A stretch of 64,000 nt of DNA from Parasponia andersonii (GCA_002914805.1 JXTB01000253.1:138609-202608), one strand, 5' to 3'. Shown: positions 25,016-38,158, counted from the first letter of the stretch. Made by a program: numbers and translations. Notes: a model not told the origin generated them from the letters alone.

Positions 25016-25319
25016 GTTTTTTTTAAATGTTGAATCAAAAATTCTGAAAAAAAATTCAGATTTTCAAACTCATTGAAAATATGTTCATGAGTCTATCAAC
25101 ATAAAATTCAAGAATGTCCAAACTTAATTTTGCTAGAATCATAATTCACATATTTTTTCACTATGCAAAAATTAATACATAATTAAATATCATTTATTAC
25201 CATGAATCATTTAACTATCATAAATAAAAATTGCTCAAACTCAATCACATAACCTAGATCATACAACTAGATCAATATTATGCTATACATATGAAACTAT
25301 GCTTTGGATACCAATTACT

Positions 25320-27118
25320 TGTAAATTTGACCTAACACTTAGAAAAAATCATACATGCATGCATATATGGAAAGTGCATGATCATATTATGAATGTAGTA
25401 GAAAAACTAGCGAATTTAGAATTTAAAATTTGTACATGAAAATATTTTTCATAATCATAGAATATGCATGTATCATATACAGGATCATGTATAATATAAA
25501 TCAAATCTAGATGCATAATCCCTAGAGATAAGATCAGGATTTACCTTTTGTAGCATGCTCTTCCTTGGTCTCCTTATTGACGGTGATCAAATCTCTAACC
25601 CTAGATTTTCTTATCTATGATCATGCTCTTGGTTGATGAGGCAAGTGAGCACTAAGTTAAATCCTTAGTTGGAGAACACCTTCTTGATCTTTTGGTATAC
25701 TGGAATATGAGATAAGACTATGAGATTGTAGGAAACTTTTTCTCTCTCACTTTTATTGAACTATGCATGTAACTCTCTCTCTCTCTCTTTCTCTCTCTCT
25801 GCCCTATGTGTGTGACACTAGTGTTAGGACTGTACAGTTTTTTCTCTCATATATCTTAAATATATGGGGCCTAAAACTACTAACCCCAATCTAACTAGGA
25901 GGGCAGTTGTTCTCTAATTTGAGCTTTAGGTGTATTTTTATAAATATGTCCAATTCATGTAACTTATTTATAAAAATACCAACTTTTGTATAAAATCATT
26001 ATTTTACACTGTTTCATGAAATTAATTTTATAAATACCACCAACTAATTAATGAGCTTTGTTGAGTTAGACAAAGGACCTAATGGATCCAAATTATCTAA
26101 TCTCCAATAGTATAATAAATACATAATAAGTCTTATTATGGTATTTATATAAATATTATTAGTAAAAGGGACACTCCACTAAAGGCCTAATACTGCACTC
26201 TTAAATTAAATGTCATGTCTTTTATAAAAATTTAATCAACTAGCCTTGATTAACTGATCCATCTAGCATATTATATACCACATATAGAATTCCTATACAA
26301 TGTTATAGTTGGATAGTTGAAATTACCATAATACTCCTCAAACATATATTTTCCTTTAAGTTACCATCTTTCTATCAAAGAATACTATTCTCGATAATTT
26401 TGTTCTCAATGGTAATTTAAACAAAATTATCAACTAATTCACAAAGTGAATACTAAGATCTTAGATTTAATTATTCTATGAATCTTGAAAGACCTTAAAG
26501 TGATATTAATGTATAATGTCGTTAACTATTTTGTGTTCCTGTCAATTCATAAATCATAACCTCTAATATACTAGAGTTTGTCTCAAATTTCATAGAGACT
26601 AGTCTTTTAACAAATCAAAAGGCTACAACTCATGAAAGCAAATCTAATCAAACATCAAGAATTAAGATCTATATGCTAAGAGCTAGTTTGTGGTAATATA
26701 AATATTGAGTTATGGCATTCCAATTCTTTATATTATCTGGTCTTGTTTAATATGTATAACTTATTTATGTTGTACTAGTGTTTCTATCAGAAGTTAAACA
26801 CTTCAACGATTTGAGACACATCATTTCCGTTGAGATAGATAAACATTACAATCTTTAATAAATAAAGTATTTCATCTTTATTTATAAATTGTAAACTAGT
26901 TAATTTAGACTTAGATAAAGAAATAATTCTTCCCATAATTAACACTTAATCATATTTATTTCTTTTTACACAAATAAAGTCATGGAATCTTTTTCAGATA
27001 AATAAACTATTCAACTGAGACAGTTTAATCTAGCAAATATCATAATTGTATATAAGAGAGTTGCTTACACTAAAAGGGTAAACTTGGAAATTTACTTTTT
27101 AGGACAAATATCCCAACA
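25320..27118 (-). repeat. 5' LTR of nested copia element (about 1.8 kb)
   Basis: On the plus strand it starts TGTAAATTTGACC and ends GGACAAATATCCCAACA, so on the coding strand it reads TGTTGGG...TTTACA. It is the better-preserved of the pair. A (CT)n tract lies at about 25775-25800. The minus-strand primer-binding site adjoins at about 25303-25317. Confidence 0.9.
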
Positions 27119-29766
27119 ACTTATCCACTGGGAGTTTGGCGAGCTCTTCCACAGGTCCATTTTTCTTCTTCTCATCTATCACATGAGGATCTAGGTTCTC
27201 ATCAATCCGTTCCAAACTCACGAACCGCTACTCATATGTCTAGACCTTGTCGACCTTTTTCTTTGCAGTCCTGATGGACTTGTTATAACATTCGCAAGCT
27301 TCGTGCTACTTGCCTCGCAGAACTCCGAATCCTTCATGAATCGAGATGATCGCTTTTAGCTCTCAGAGAGATAGTGTTCCGAGTACTTCCTTGAAGGCCA
27401 TTGGGAAATTTACCACGAGGAAGTCAGCCATGACAGTTGTCTGCTGAGGTCGCACTTCCATAGTAAGTGTAAGTTGAATCACACCCAGGGGCAGGATGCT
27501 ATCACCGTTGAAGCTGTAGAGTTTGGCTGTGGTTGGTTTTAGGTGTTGTACCCCCAAACCCATCTTCTCAAGAGTGCTTAAATATAGAATGTCTACCGAG
27601 CTCCCATTATCAATAAAGGTTTTGTGGATGAGCATGTTGCCGATCTAAATAGTCATGACTAGGGGGTCATTTTGTGAATAGTGAACTTTGCGAGCATCCT
27701 TCTCTATGAAAGTGATCGGCTCATTCTCTCTACGGACGCTCTTCATCAGACAGTCTTCGAAGTGGTGGATGTTAATCATTGGAGCTTCACGAACATAATT
27801 CTTTTGGCTTATCCTCAAACTCTCTACGACAATAGGTCCTCCAAAAATGGTTCGGATTTCTCCTTAAATAAGATTATTGTGAGCTAGGGAGCTTGCTCTT
27901 CTTTCACCATCCTCCTTTTGGTCGTAGTCTTTCCTCCTTGGTACCTTTTGAGGTATCCTTGTCGGATCAATTCTTCGATCTCATCCTTCAGATCGTAATA
28001 GTCATTGTGTCATGACCATTATTGCGGTGAAATCGGTAGTACTTATTCTGATCCCTTCTTGCACTTTTTCCTTTAATAAGAGGAGGTTTTCTGTATGGGA
28101 CTCTATCCTTGGTAGCCATCAACATGTTCTCCCTACTATCGGTGAGCTCGGTGTAATAGGTGAACTTAGGAGAGGAGGGTACCTCCTATCCTCTGCTCAA
28201 GGTTTCTTCTCATCTTTTTTCGAAGAAAATGCGGCTTGCTCACTGCTACCTTTCCTCTTTTTCTTTTTTCCTCTTTTGTCAGACTATTCGCCTTTTTTAT
28301 GATCTGTTGATTCCTTCGCGTTCTCAACACGCATATATTTTTTAGTTCTTTGGAAAAAATCTTTCACATCAGTACAATGGACTTTCAAAAGATTTCTCCA
28401 AAAAGGTGTTTGGGGGCGGACTCCTCCTTCCAGAACCATCAAGAGTCCTCCCTTTGGTGCCTTGGTTACTTCAGCAACTTCTTTATTAAACCACTTTAGA
28501 TGAGAATGAAAGCTCTCATTTTCTCTTTACTTGACATTGGCTAATGCCAAGCAGGGAGTGGTGTAGGCTTTGGAGGCCTGAAATTGGCAAATGAATTCTT
28601 GAGAGAATTGTTGCTCTTAGATTATTGATCCCTCTGGCTTAATTTTAAACCACTTTTTTGCTCCTTTTATGAGTATAACAATGAAGCATTGGCACCAGGC
28701 TAGTGGTTGCACTCGGTTCAGATTTTAAGATTGTTGAATAAGTCTAGGTGGTCGTGAGGGTCCGTCTTTCCCTCGTAGGCAATGATGGTTAGCATCTTGA
28801 AGCCATCGGGTAAGAAGGCGTCCTGAATCTCAGGTGAGAATGGTGAGTATTCTCCTTCTACCTGATACTCCTCGTGAGTAGTCAAGTGGTTCAGCTCATT
28901 TCACATACGAACTACTTCTTGAGCAAGCAAATCATTGACTAGGACTGAAATAGTTAAACCCTTATTGGTCCCAGTCTACGATGTACTCGCTCTTTGTAGA
29001 TTTAAGTGATCATGGATATCGTGTCCTTGGTCCTGATCTAAGTCTCCTACTCAGCCAACTCTCTCGAACACACTGCATATGGCCTGTGACCTGACAAATT
29101 CAGATCATTGACCCTCTCAAGCATTTTCTCGAGGTGATCTTAGGGGGAGATCTCCTATTTTTGCCCTCTACTTGATCTGGCTAGCTTTAGGAGTATTTCT
29201 ACAATCACGAGCTCTCGAACTCTCGAGCACACGAACTCTCAAACTTATTGAATGGGACTCCTCATGATCTTGTTGTTTGGCAAGTTGATCGCAACCTCGA
29301 ACATGGTCGTGTTGCTCAGCTACTCTTACTGTAATCTCTGGCTGCTCATTCTAAGGATGGTTTCTAGCCTCCTGCTCCAAAAGAATTTGGATTGAGTTGA
29401 CATTAGCTCGCACCTCGTCCAAAGTCTCCTCTTGTTGAAGTTCTCTAGCCTGTAGCTTGACCATCTCCGTAGCTCGATCAGCATCACTCATGGGCTTTTT
29501 TCTAGGTCACCTCTTGTCTTCACCCTGAATCATGCCGATGGTATCATGGCTCCGAATAGTTTCTGGGCAGTTGTTTGTCGTGGCAGCAATCTCAAATTGC
29601 ATCGGCAGGTCTCTGGTACAGACAAGCTAAGATTTAGTGGCAGCAACATCTCTTTGGTTTGAGAATTTTGGCGTCTTGTCATCACTATATTTTTGGATTC
29701 AAGAAAACTAGAAAAACAGTGATTTTGGTTGGATATTTTTACCGAAGGTCCTCTTTCTAGCACCAA
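27119..29766 (-). pseudogene. Tat gypsy gag and protease (decayed)
   Basis: Gag forms the particle core and protease matures it. Reading leftward on the minus strand, the frame at 29766-29530 is the probable N-terminus (MTRRQNSQTKEM). At about 28868-28730 is the gag signature SPEIQDAFLPDGFKMLTIIA followed by YEGKTDPHDHLDLFNNL. Protease is at 27635-27363: VDILYLSTLEKMGLG, HLKPTTAKLYSFNGDS and TTVMADFLVV are conserved, but the catalytic motif reads FIDNGSS where D-S/G-G is usual. The segment ends GPVEELAKLPVDK at the copia junction. Many frame breaks occur between 29.5 and 27.7 kb. Confidence 0.85.
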
Positions 29767-29768
29767 GT

Positions 29769-30219
29769 TATTGATACCAAAAGTTGGTATAATAACAGGA
29801 TCATTAGTTTTTGAAGAAAACTAAAGATTAAAGAGAGAATATGATAGAAAATAATGAACACAAGTGTTTTAGAGTGGTTCAGTCTTTCAAACAAAGTAGT
29901 GCCTACGTCCACTATAGCCAGTGTTATTTTATCAGTATACTAGTTACAGGAGAGTTTTCAATTGTCTTTCTCTGCTCAAGAGCCTTGTATCTATAGGCCT
30001 GAGAAAATAGATTTCTGCTATAAATGAGATCTTTTCAGATATCAAAAAAATTACATTAAATACGCATTTGAATTCGTATTTATCTCCTCAAGATCTAGTA
30101 AAATTTTTATTTCAGGAATCATATCTTTTAAATTTTAAATCTAGTCTCTAATATTTTGGAAACTTGAATTTTGGATGGAAGAAATATCGGATTAAAATTT
30201 GTGAAGTTTACGTATAACA
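29769..30219 (-). repeat. 5' LTR of Tat gypsy element (451 bp)
   Basis: Starts TATTGATACC (the terminal TG has become TA) and ends GTATAACA on the plus strand. It is followed by the target duplication AATAA. The adjoining minus-strand sequence TGGTGCTAGAAAGAGG is at the primer-binding-site position. The tRNA was not identified. Confidence 0.9.
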
Positions 30220-30251
30220 AATAACATGTCGATGTGTTAAATAGTGAGTAC

Positions 30252-30303
30252 GAAAGTGTGGTCCTAGGTAAATTATTGAAAGTGTGGTCCTAGGTAAATT
30301 ATT
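30252..30303. repeat. Perfect 26-bp tandem duplication
   Basis: GAAAGTGTGGTCCTAGGTAA... occurs twice head to tail (30252-30277 and 30278-30303) with no mismatch, just outside the gypsy element. Confidence 0.9.
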
Positions 30304-31714
30304 GAAAGTCCTGTAATGGTGGTTTATCTCTACTTAAAAAAATAATAATAAATAAATGCCTTCGTCAACGACATTCACTATGGCTACCCTGCCTTTCGCA
30401 TGACTTGATGAGTTGATTTTTCAACATTCTAAAAGGTACCACATTTTTTGGAGTATTATGAAAAAGGACAGTCTACATATATTAACATTCTCCTATCTCC
30501 GCTATGCTTTGTCTCATATGAAAACTTTAATTTGGATTTGAGCAAAATTATAACACTTCTCGCATACCCAACAGATTCCCAATGTCTACAATTGCTCATC
30601 TTTTTTCCATTGCTTTCCTTTCCTTTTTTTTTTTTTGGCCCTTTCTTTTCTTTTCCTTTCTTCTAATATTCCTATCTTAAAATATTAATGAATAATAATT
30701 TTGTCGTCTTTGCCAATAATAAGAAACCATCATAGTTAATTATAATTGAAAATGTCACCAGTTGATTAACATCTTACACTAGCCGATCGATTTGATCACT
30801 ATACTCAGCTCCACTAATTTCCTATGATGATTTCTTTTCATTGCTTCGATTATAAGTCAAATATTCACGACTTCTTTCCTTATCTCTTAATTTCGACCAC
30901 GAATTATAGTTCAAAATCCAAAATTTGTGAATTATCCAATACGGCATTATAATTAAGTAATGTTCTCCCAAATTTGTAGGGTTATAAGTTGCTCATCTTT
31001 TAAAGATATTTTTACCTCAATTCAATTGGTACAACGAATTGGAAGAAAATTTTCAAAACTGAAGGTTAGATCATAAACATGATAATGTACTAATATCAAT
31101 GCTGGCTCAAAAATAACAAAAGAAACTTGAACATAGATTCATAGATTCTCCATCATAGAGACATAGAATAAATAAGTACATTAATAATTAATGTTTCGAA
31201 CCATCAATTAAGTCGTTCAGGTAATTTAATTTCAATCCGATTGATTGTAATAAATCTGACGTTTTGAAACATGCTTACACGCAATATCAATTCTGTCCTC
31301 TAGTTAGGTAGAACTAAATTCCCTAGTATTACTCTTTTCATTGCGTGACATAGTGATAGTAAACGAAATAAATGTGTTAGCCAACGTCCTTAGAGACAGG
31401 GAATCACATTGAATGAACCTGAATCATTATAAGATGCAATAGGTAAAGCTAAAAGCGCCACTCAACAACCGTATTGGACACGTAGTACTCAACAATTCTA
31501 TACACGCTGCTGATATATTTTAATCAATTAATTATATCTGATTAATTGTCTTCTCATTTTTATGTAGCTATAATGATTTTAGTTTATTATTGTGACACCT
31601 CAAACAAAGCTCTTTGTAATTTATAGGGTAATAACTGATAATCTTTCTTTCGTAGAGCCAATAATCTATATTAATTTTATTTATAATAAAACGTCTGTGA
31701 CTACTTGTAAATCT
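30304..31714. other. Intergenic sequence, no feature recognised
   Basis: Mixed composition with a T-rich run (about 30600-30660). An open frame at 30448-30666 ends in low-complexity Phe/Pro/Ser and has no motif. Confidence 0.4.
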
Positions 31715-31746
31715 GCATACATTAAGGAATGCATACATTAAGGAAT
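31715..31746. repeat. Perfect 16-bp tandem duplication
   Basis: GCATACATTAAGGAAT is present twice in direct succession. Confidence 0.9.
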
Positions 31747-31768
31747 GATCAAGCCATATATAGTTTTT

Positions 31769-32740
31769 ATACTGTTAGCCTAATATTAGCTAACCTAAGA
31801 GGGGGTAAATTGGATTTTAAAAACTTTTATAAACTTTTCTTGATAAACAAGTAAATTAAGCAAATAATAACAATAACAAGTAAAAATAGCTAAATTGTAT
31901 ACATAAGCTCTAGATAAATAAATTAAAGAGATAGGGATAGAGAAATGCAAACGATATTTTTATGAGGTTCAACAAATACAATGGTTTCTCTACGTCCTCA
32001 GCTCTTGGCAACCCACTTTGAATTTTCCACTATCGGATCAAGAGAATGGGCTCGACCATCCCTTTTACACAACGACTGCTTTCTCCTTAGGCACACTCTC
32101 GCTTTTATAATAGGATTGAATCTAGCTCTATCACGCCTAACTCGGATTGTTAAGACTCTGGTGTCAATCTCACCTAAACTGGGTTGTTCATGAATTCGAT
32201 ATCAACCTTACCTTACAACTACAATTTTAATTTGGTTTGTTAATACATTAACTAGAATCTCTCTGATAAAAAGATTGATACAAGCTAAACCTAGAGAAAA
32301 TAAATACAAACATAAAATATAATCCAATTTGGCTCAAGTAATTTTTGAAAAAAGTGTACTTGAAAGTTTGAATCACAAAAATGATTGAACACTTTGAAAA
32401 TATGTTTAAAGCAATGTAAGAATATTCAAAAGTCATTTCAAGTATTAAAAAAGTTTCTATTTATAAACTTGAAAGAATACTAGTCGTTTTAGACTATTTG
32501 ACAGATAATCTGTCATTTTTGGTAGACCGAAAATCCACTTTTAGTCGATCAAAAATACTAGCCGTTAAAAGTACGATTGTAACGGTCAAATTTAAAAAAC
32601 TGTTAAAAATATGCAGAGGAATCGGTAAACTGATTCTGGAGACCGGTCTAGTGAAAATACCTGAGAGCTATTTTTGAATTTTTTTCAAGTCTTTTTCAAT
32701 TATTTTCAAAAAGTGACTCCATAAATTGATTTATCATGTA
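31769..32740. mobile_element. Possible LTR or retroelement remnant
   Basis: Begins TGTTAGCCTAATATTAG, then CCTAAGAGGGGGTAAATTGG, a sequence style that I associate with terminal regions of plant copia-type repeats. It then carries a GC-richer block (31981-32200). No second copy, primer-binding site, polypurine tract or target duplication was found in the window, and the right boundary is a guess. Confidence 0.3.
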
Positions 32741-34752
32741 ATATAGGAACTATAGAAATTCATAAATCAATTTAAAAGCTTGTGTAAAATAAATTTTATA
32801 TTTTAATTAGAAATAAATAGGTTTGACAGTTGTGCTTTGAAAATTTCCACTCCTATGAAAAATTTGAGCCATTAAGATCATATGAAGTGTACATAAGTAT
32901 TCAAGTAAAGAATCTTTGCTAGTCTAGGTTTTATAATCTTGAATTTGTTTTCAAATTCTTTTCTGTAATTCATCTTATGATCCTTTTAATTTAACTTACT
33001 ATACACTTAAGTAGATTATTAGATATTAATTATATACTTGTTAATTTCAAAATAAGAGTGTATGATTGATGATACAAAACTTGAATCAACATATACTATA
33101 CATGCAAAGGAATAAATGTGCAAAAGAATAAAAAGTCAATAAATTACATATCATAGAGAATATGACTACGAGGTTTGTGGCAAAGAATGTATAGAATAAA
33201 AAAGGAAGATGACTTATTTATAATTTTATAGGCAAAAGTCAACATAATTAGATTATCTGATAAAAGATTTATAATTAATTAAATATTACCCCTCGATAAC
33301 TAAGTTTTAGTGGAATGTTTTTTATATAACACCTGATTTAAAATCTAAATATTCTTCTAATTACACATAATATTACCAATATATAGAATCCATAAAAACA
33401 AAAATACCTGTAAAAGACCACAATGACAGTGAAATTAGATAGCCGAAATTGACCCTAACAGCTTTTTTTAAAAAATAATAATAATAAATTATCATGAAAT
33501 GACACTGTTTATTTATTTTATTTTATTTTTTGTGGAACTTTTGCATGCGCTGAAATATCAAGTTAAATTTCACATGCACATTTTATCAAATAATTTCCTA
33601 GATTTACACCTCTCAGATCTACCATTCCCCAATAAAATGACATAATTATCTTCAAAGAACAATAAAACCGAAAAATGCCTAGAATAAAAATACAAAATAA
33701 ATCCAAAACCAATTATAATGTACTTATCCCTTATTTAAGTTCTTGCTTTACTTTTTAAATTTTAGTTTAATTTTATTTTGATTTGGGATTTTTTTTATTT
33801 AAGGGAAAATTCAGGTTTCATTGTTCTTTAGAAGTAATTCTATAATTTCCCTCTGTCCCCAAATTAACTAATGAGTAGGGGTATATTTGATAGCTGTTAA
33901 AAATTTAGGGAAATAACTAATAAGACATGCAATTTGAAAACATAAATGTTAAAGACATCAAACTTACACACCGTCATTTTCAACCTTATGATTTTGAATA
34001 ATACGGTCCTACTTTAACATAAGATGATGTAAAAAAGAACGTAACTTTATTTGGTATGACTTTTTTTTATGCGTATTTTGAGCGTCCCTACTAGCATTAC
34101 TGGAATGTGAGTTTTTAATTTCACAAGTAAATAGGCACTACATTGGATAGATAATAATATTTAAAGGAATTAGTTGAGGTTATAATATTTCTGAATATAT
34201 GGCGGTTTTTGTCAAAATTTGACAAAACAAAGTTTTTTCTATAACAGTCTTCCTTCATTACCTTTATGTAAAGAGAGTGTAGTTTAATTAAAGAACTCTA
34301 TTTACTATAAATAAAAAATATAACTCAATACTTTAGAAGTTAAATTCTTGACCTGATACTTAATTTTCGCTCCGGTGAGCAATACTCTTTCATATATTAG
34401 TTTAAAAAAGATTACCAATAATATTGACAGATCTAAAACTAATACGGTTTACACTAAATTGATCAAGATTGATTCAAAAATTAAGTTAAAGTTGATGTGA
34501 TGGCACGTACATTCTCTCTCTAGAATGTAGACTTATACAAGATTGTCTTTCAGCTGATCATTGTTTGCCAATTGCTCAACAAATTAGAGCAATATGAGAA
34601 CTGAGCTTTCCCCAAACCAGGTAACTAATACTGAATCTGACCCCAAGTAGCCAACTAATGACTTTAACACATGCAAACTGAATTAGGAGACACCTTCAAG
34701 TTTGTTCAAAGCATATTAACACGAATATAACCACACGCAGTTACATTATAAA
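32741..34752. other. AT-rich intergenic sequence, no feature recognised
   Basis: Two kilobases without an ORF of interest, inverted repeat or LTR boundary that I could support. Confidence 0.4.
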
Positions 34753-36615
34753 TGTTGCAGTTAAAAACGATTTTCGCAGCAGAAGATTGGCTTAAGAATA
34801 ATCAAAAAAATTTTCAAAACAATTGACTATATGAGTGCATAGTATTAATTCATAGTAAATAACAATAAATAAAGAGAATAGATCTAATAACTCTTGTAGC
34901 CTATCAATGGATCCTATCTTTAATGTTTTCTAAACCACGATCTTCCAATCCAAGCCTCAAGCACAACTGAACGTGTGGGCGTTGCGTATAATTTCTTAAA
35001 ACTCACACTTTAGGCACTTGCAATTTTCTCAACACATGAGATTGCAAGAGTTTTGTTCTACAGAGAATAGGAAGACTCTATTTTTTTTCTCTCTAATTTA
35101 TGGAGACTCTGAAATAATACGTAATGTCTATTTTCTGCTAGAGTTTTCTTTATATATATATATATATATATATCTATTTATTAAATTATTTAATAAATTA
35201 ATTTATATATATATATATGTTTTCAAAAACTAAAAAAAAAGTAACTTTTGGCCTTACTTTTTTTTAATAACAAACTGTGAATATATATATATATATATAT
35301 ATCTATTTAATCCAATTAATTAATATGTATATATATAAATTAGCAGATAATTCATCCATTCAAAGAAGAGTGTTTCACTTTCAGTCAGTTTCCTAATTTT
35401 TATTTATCTAATTATCTCATAATTAGATATTTTTAAATTCAAAATTTAAACAAATTAGGAAACGTATCTCTCCATAAATTTAAATTAATTAATTAATAAT
35501 AATTATTAATTATTGTAGACAAATAATTTATTTAAACAAAGTATACAGTAACAGAAATAATGTAATATCCAGTACAGTGTTTGTAAGAGGTGGAATTGGG
35601 ACCTATGGACCTGTAATTCAAGCTCCAATAAATTATAACAATTAATTAAACTCTTTAATTAATTTGTCTAATTTATTAATTCCAGTATTACTCCACTAAA
35701 AATTCGGAATTGCACTTTTGAAATTACAAAATTAATTTACTCAGAAAACAGCGAGCAATCCATCAATTTAATCATTACATGTAGTTCAATCCTCCATAGA
35801 CAATTCATAATTGGAGCTAGGTTATATTCCGTTTACCTTTCCAATTATATCTTTATCCTTGTGTACCGTTGATTCTCTAATAAACAATTAATTTATAAAT
35901 CTATTATAAATTGAGTACTCAAACTGTTCAAGTCCTGAATCAATACACAAGGGAATTATCTTTCTAGCTTCCTAATGGAATAAATGGATTCCATATCTGT
36001 AAGTTACATTCCCAGTTACTTATCTCATCATGCTCCCAAGATATAAGTAATTTCGATCTGATTAAAAAACAAACTTTTAACAAGTATGTTAAAGAATATA
36101 ATGTTATAAATAGGAGTTTATAACTATTCAGGATTAAGATTGATCTATATATGATTATCTAGTGATATTATTTGAACTCTCAATAATTAACGGAATTTAT
36201 GTGAGATTCAAATAATGTCTGGTCCAGTCCTATATAATCGAATTATATAAAGTACTTCTATTATTATGTCAACACATCAATAGTCCAGATAAGGCTATTG
36301 CATTCTCAATGTTAATAGACCATACTAATAATATTTAATTTAATATCACAAACTTTAATTAATTATTACAGACTATATTTAGTTTATTATCCATAAATTT
36401 AATTCTCATGTATATAATACTTATATACTAAATTTATGATCACATAAATAAACTAGAAATTTTCTGATATTTAATGACATACTAATTATGCACAAATTCA
36501 AATAAAAAAATGTTAATTTATTAATTTAACAAATATCTAAAATATGCGTGCTTTAAATTAATTAGAGCTTGATTTGTGACACATGGCATGGAGATTTAGG
36601 ATACATGACCTAACA
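34753..36615 (-). mobile_element. Solo LTR, copia-type, copy 2 (1863 bp, inverted relative to copy 1)
   Basis: The plus strand starts TGTTGCAG and ends CCTAACA. Its reverse complement is collinear with 1856-3694 from end to end: the GATTTTCRCAGC / CTTGCAATCTCA / CAAGTCC... blocks and (TA)n tracts all correspond. Flanks ATAAA (34748-34752) and ATAAG (36616-36620) match at four of five positions, consistent with a decayed target duplication. No internal retroelement sequence adjoins. It is slightly longer than copy 1, mainly from an insert near the right end (about 36560-36600). Confidence 0.83.
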
Positions 36616-36620
36616 ATAAG

Positions 36621-37904
36621 AGTGGTCCCTCGCACAATTGACAAGCAAATAATTCTATTTCATCCTCTCTCTCTTCTTTTATGTATCCTTGATGAGTAGA
36701 GTAGATGCCTTCTCTTACGGAGGGGATCCTTCGTATATCCAAAATTTATTTTTCTCATTTTTTATTTTCATTTTTCTTTTGTTTTCAAATAATTTATCTA
36801 TTTCGTAAAGATAGATATCCAATTATATCTAAATTTATTGTATTTTTAGTCCACCTAAATCTATATCTATGATAATTTTTATTTTTGTTAGTATTTTTTT
36901 TATTAGTATGATTGTTATTTAGATTTATATTATTTAAAATTTAAATATAGAGAATTTCTAATTATCTTGAATCATATTTATAGGAACAATTCTAATAAAT
37001 CAATCAAAAGTATCACTTCAGATAATCAAGAATAGAAACGAGTCATTGAAAAGGTTTAATAAACATTCTTCCTACAATTTTTCTCTAAGATTGTTAATAA
37101 CTATTGCCTTTGCTCTCAAATCTTTGACTTATTTATTTTTTTAAATGTTTATAAATCTATTTCATGATTCCTATTATCGTAAGTTCTATGAAACCCAATT
37201 TGTTATTGTAATCTCTATCTGGGTTTGCTAAATTGTATTCTTCAAAAGAAAAAACAAAATTGAGATATGATAAAAAAAATAATTAACTTGCTAATTATTT
37301 TGGAATGATTGAAAAATATTCTCTTGACATTATTATCTTTTATTTTATTTTATTATTTTTTTTGGCTGAATTGGCATTATTATCGTTACGTATACCACAA
37401 AATCCCAAACGATCGTCAATTAAATCCAATAACGAATAAAAAAAGTCCATTCCGGCGAAGTGGGGGATACGGGAAGTTAAACCCTATCTTAATTAATTGA
37501 CACCGACATGCATGAACGATATTCAATATATAGATTTCGATTACTTTATTAATTGCTACTTGAATTGTTTCTTCAATTGTCTTATATCACATATATTTGT
37601 TTGTACCTATGCTTGACAGATATGCACACTAAACATTTACGATTGTAATGCTTATATAAATAATATCTTATTTGAACTTATGGAATATCAGTTGTTGAGA
37701 TAAAAAAGAGTCATAACCATGCGTACGCCAACCCTATCTAAAATAACTTTTTAACTCTAGAGCTAAAATAACTTTTTNTTTATTATATAGTTGAATATTC
37801 GTCTCTCTAATCTGTTATATGTATATATGACACTTATTTTTGGGCTATATCACTTTTTATGTAGAATAATACTGTATTGACAATTTTGTATATATATATA
37901 TATA
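36621..37904. other. AT-rich intergenic sequence
   Basis: No supported gene. An open frame at 37309-37500 with a hydrophobic start has no family match. A short duplication of CTAAAATAACTTTTT lies near 37740-37780 next to an ambiguous base (n at 37778). Confidence 0.4.
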
Positions 37905-37905
37905 G

Positions 37906-38141
37906 AGGTTGCCAATCTAATAAGTATTTTTTTTTTTTACCTATGGATAGGTATTTTTTTTTAGCTATTAGATCACCATTTAATGGTGATCCAATGACTA
38001 TAATGAAATTCATGAAAAGACGTGCATCATTAATACTTTCTCTTATTTTTTATAATAAAAAAATGTATATGCTAAATTTTTATTGGCCAAATTGATACTT
38101 ATGCATAGGTAAAAAAAAAAAATACATACTAGATTGGTGCC
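37906..38141. mobile_element. MITE copy A (about 236 bp)
   Basis: Terminal inverted repeats of about 45-50 bp: GGTTGCCAATCTAATAAGTA plus a T-run and ACCTAT at the left, and ATAGGT plus an A-run and ATACTAGATTGGTGCC-like sequence at the right. It is noncoding and bordered by TATATA on both sides, suggesting TA-rich targets. Confidence 0.7.
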
Positions 38142-38158
38142 TATATATATATAAATAT

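Larger units (their letters stand above)
18037..27118 (-). mobile_element. Ty1/copia element nested in the gypsy element; RT and RNase H deleted
   Basis: The two 1.8-kb LTRs (18037-19850 and 25320-27118) are direct repeats flanking 5.5 kb. Just inside the right LTR the minus strand reads TTGGTATCCAAAGC, close to the initiator-Met tRNA binding site TGGTATCAGAGC. Just inside the left LTR it reads GGACAAGTGAGAGAT, a copia polypurine tract. This fixes minus-strand orientation. Internal coding consists only of degraded protease and integrase at 20.0-21.35 kb. RT and RNase H should lie between integrase and the 3' LTR, but fewer than 200 bp remain there. I found no matching target-site duplication (ACTTA on the right, GTGCT on the left). 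Confidence 0.88.
13843..30219 (-). mobile_element. Ty3/gypsy element, Tat lineage, split by a nested copia element
   Basis: The two LTRs are direct repeats at 13843-14292 and 29769-30219, and the 5-bp duplication AATAA flanks the whole element (13838-13842 and 30220-30224). Coding sense is minus: gag and protease at 29.8-27.1 kb, RT, RNase H, archaeal-type RNase H and integrase at 18.0-15.0 kb. The presence of a second RNase H between RNase H and integrase marks the Tat group. A copia element fills 18037-27118. Subtracting it leaves about 7.3 kb. Many stops and LTR divergence show an old, inactive copy. Confidence 0.92.

Noticed and set aside
31769-33455. TGTTAGCC...CCTAACA pair as a complete solo LTR
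   Set aside because: Flanking five-base sequences do not match and no second copy is present. Only a weak LTR-like call was kept, with a shorter span.
37309-37500. 63-codon frame with a hydrophobic start, possible small membrane protein
   Set aside because: Lies in AT-rich sequence where Phe/Tyr/Leu runs arise by composition. No neighbour, promoter or family support.
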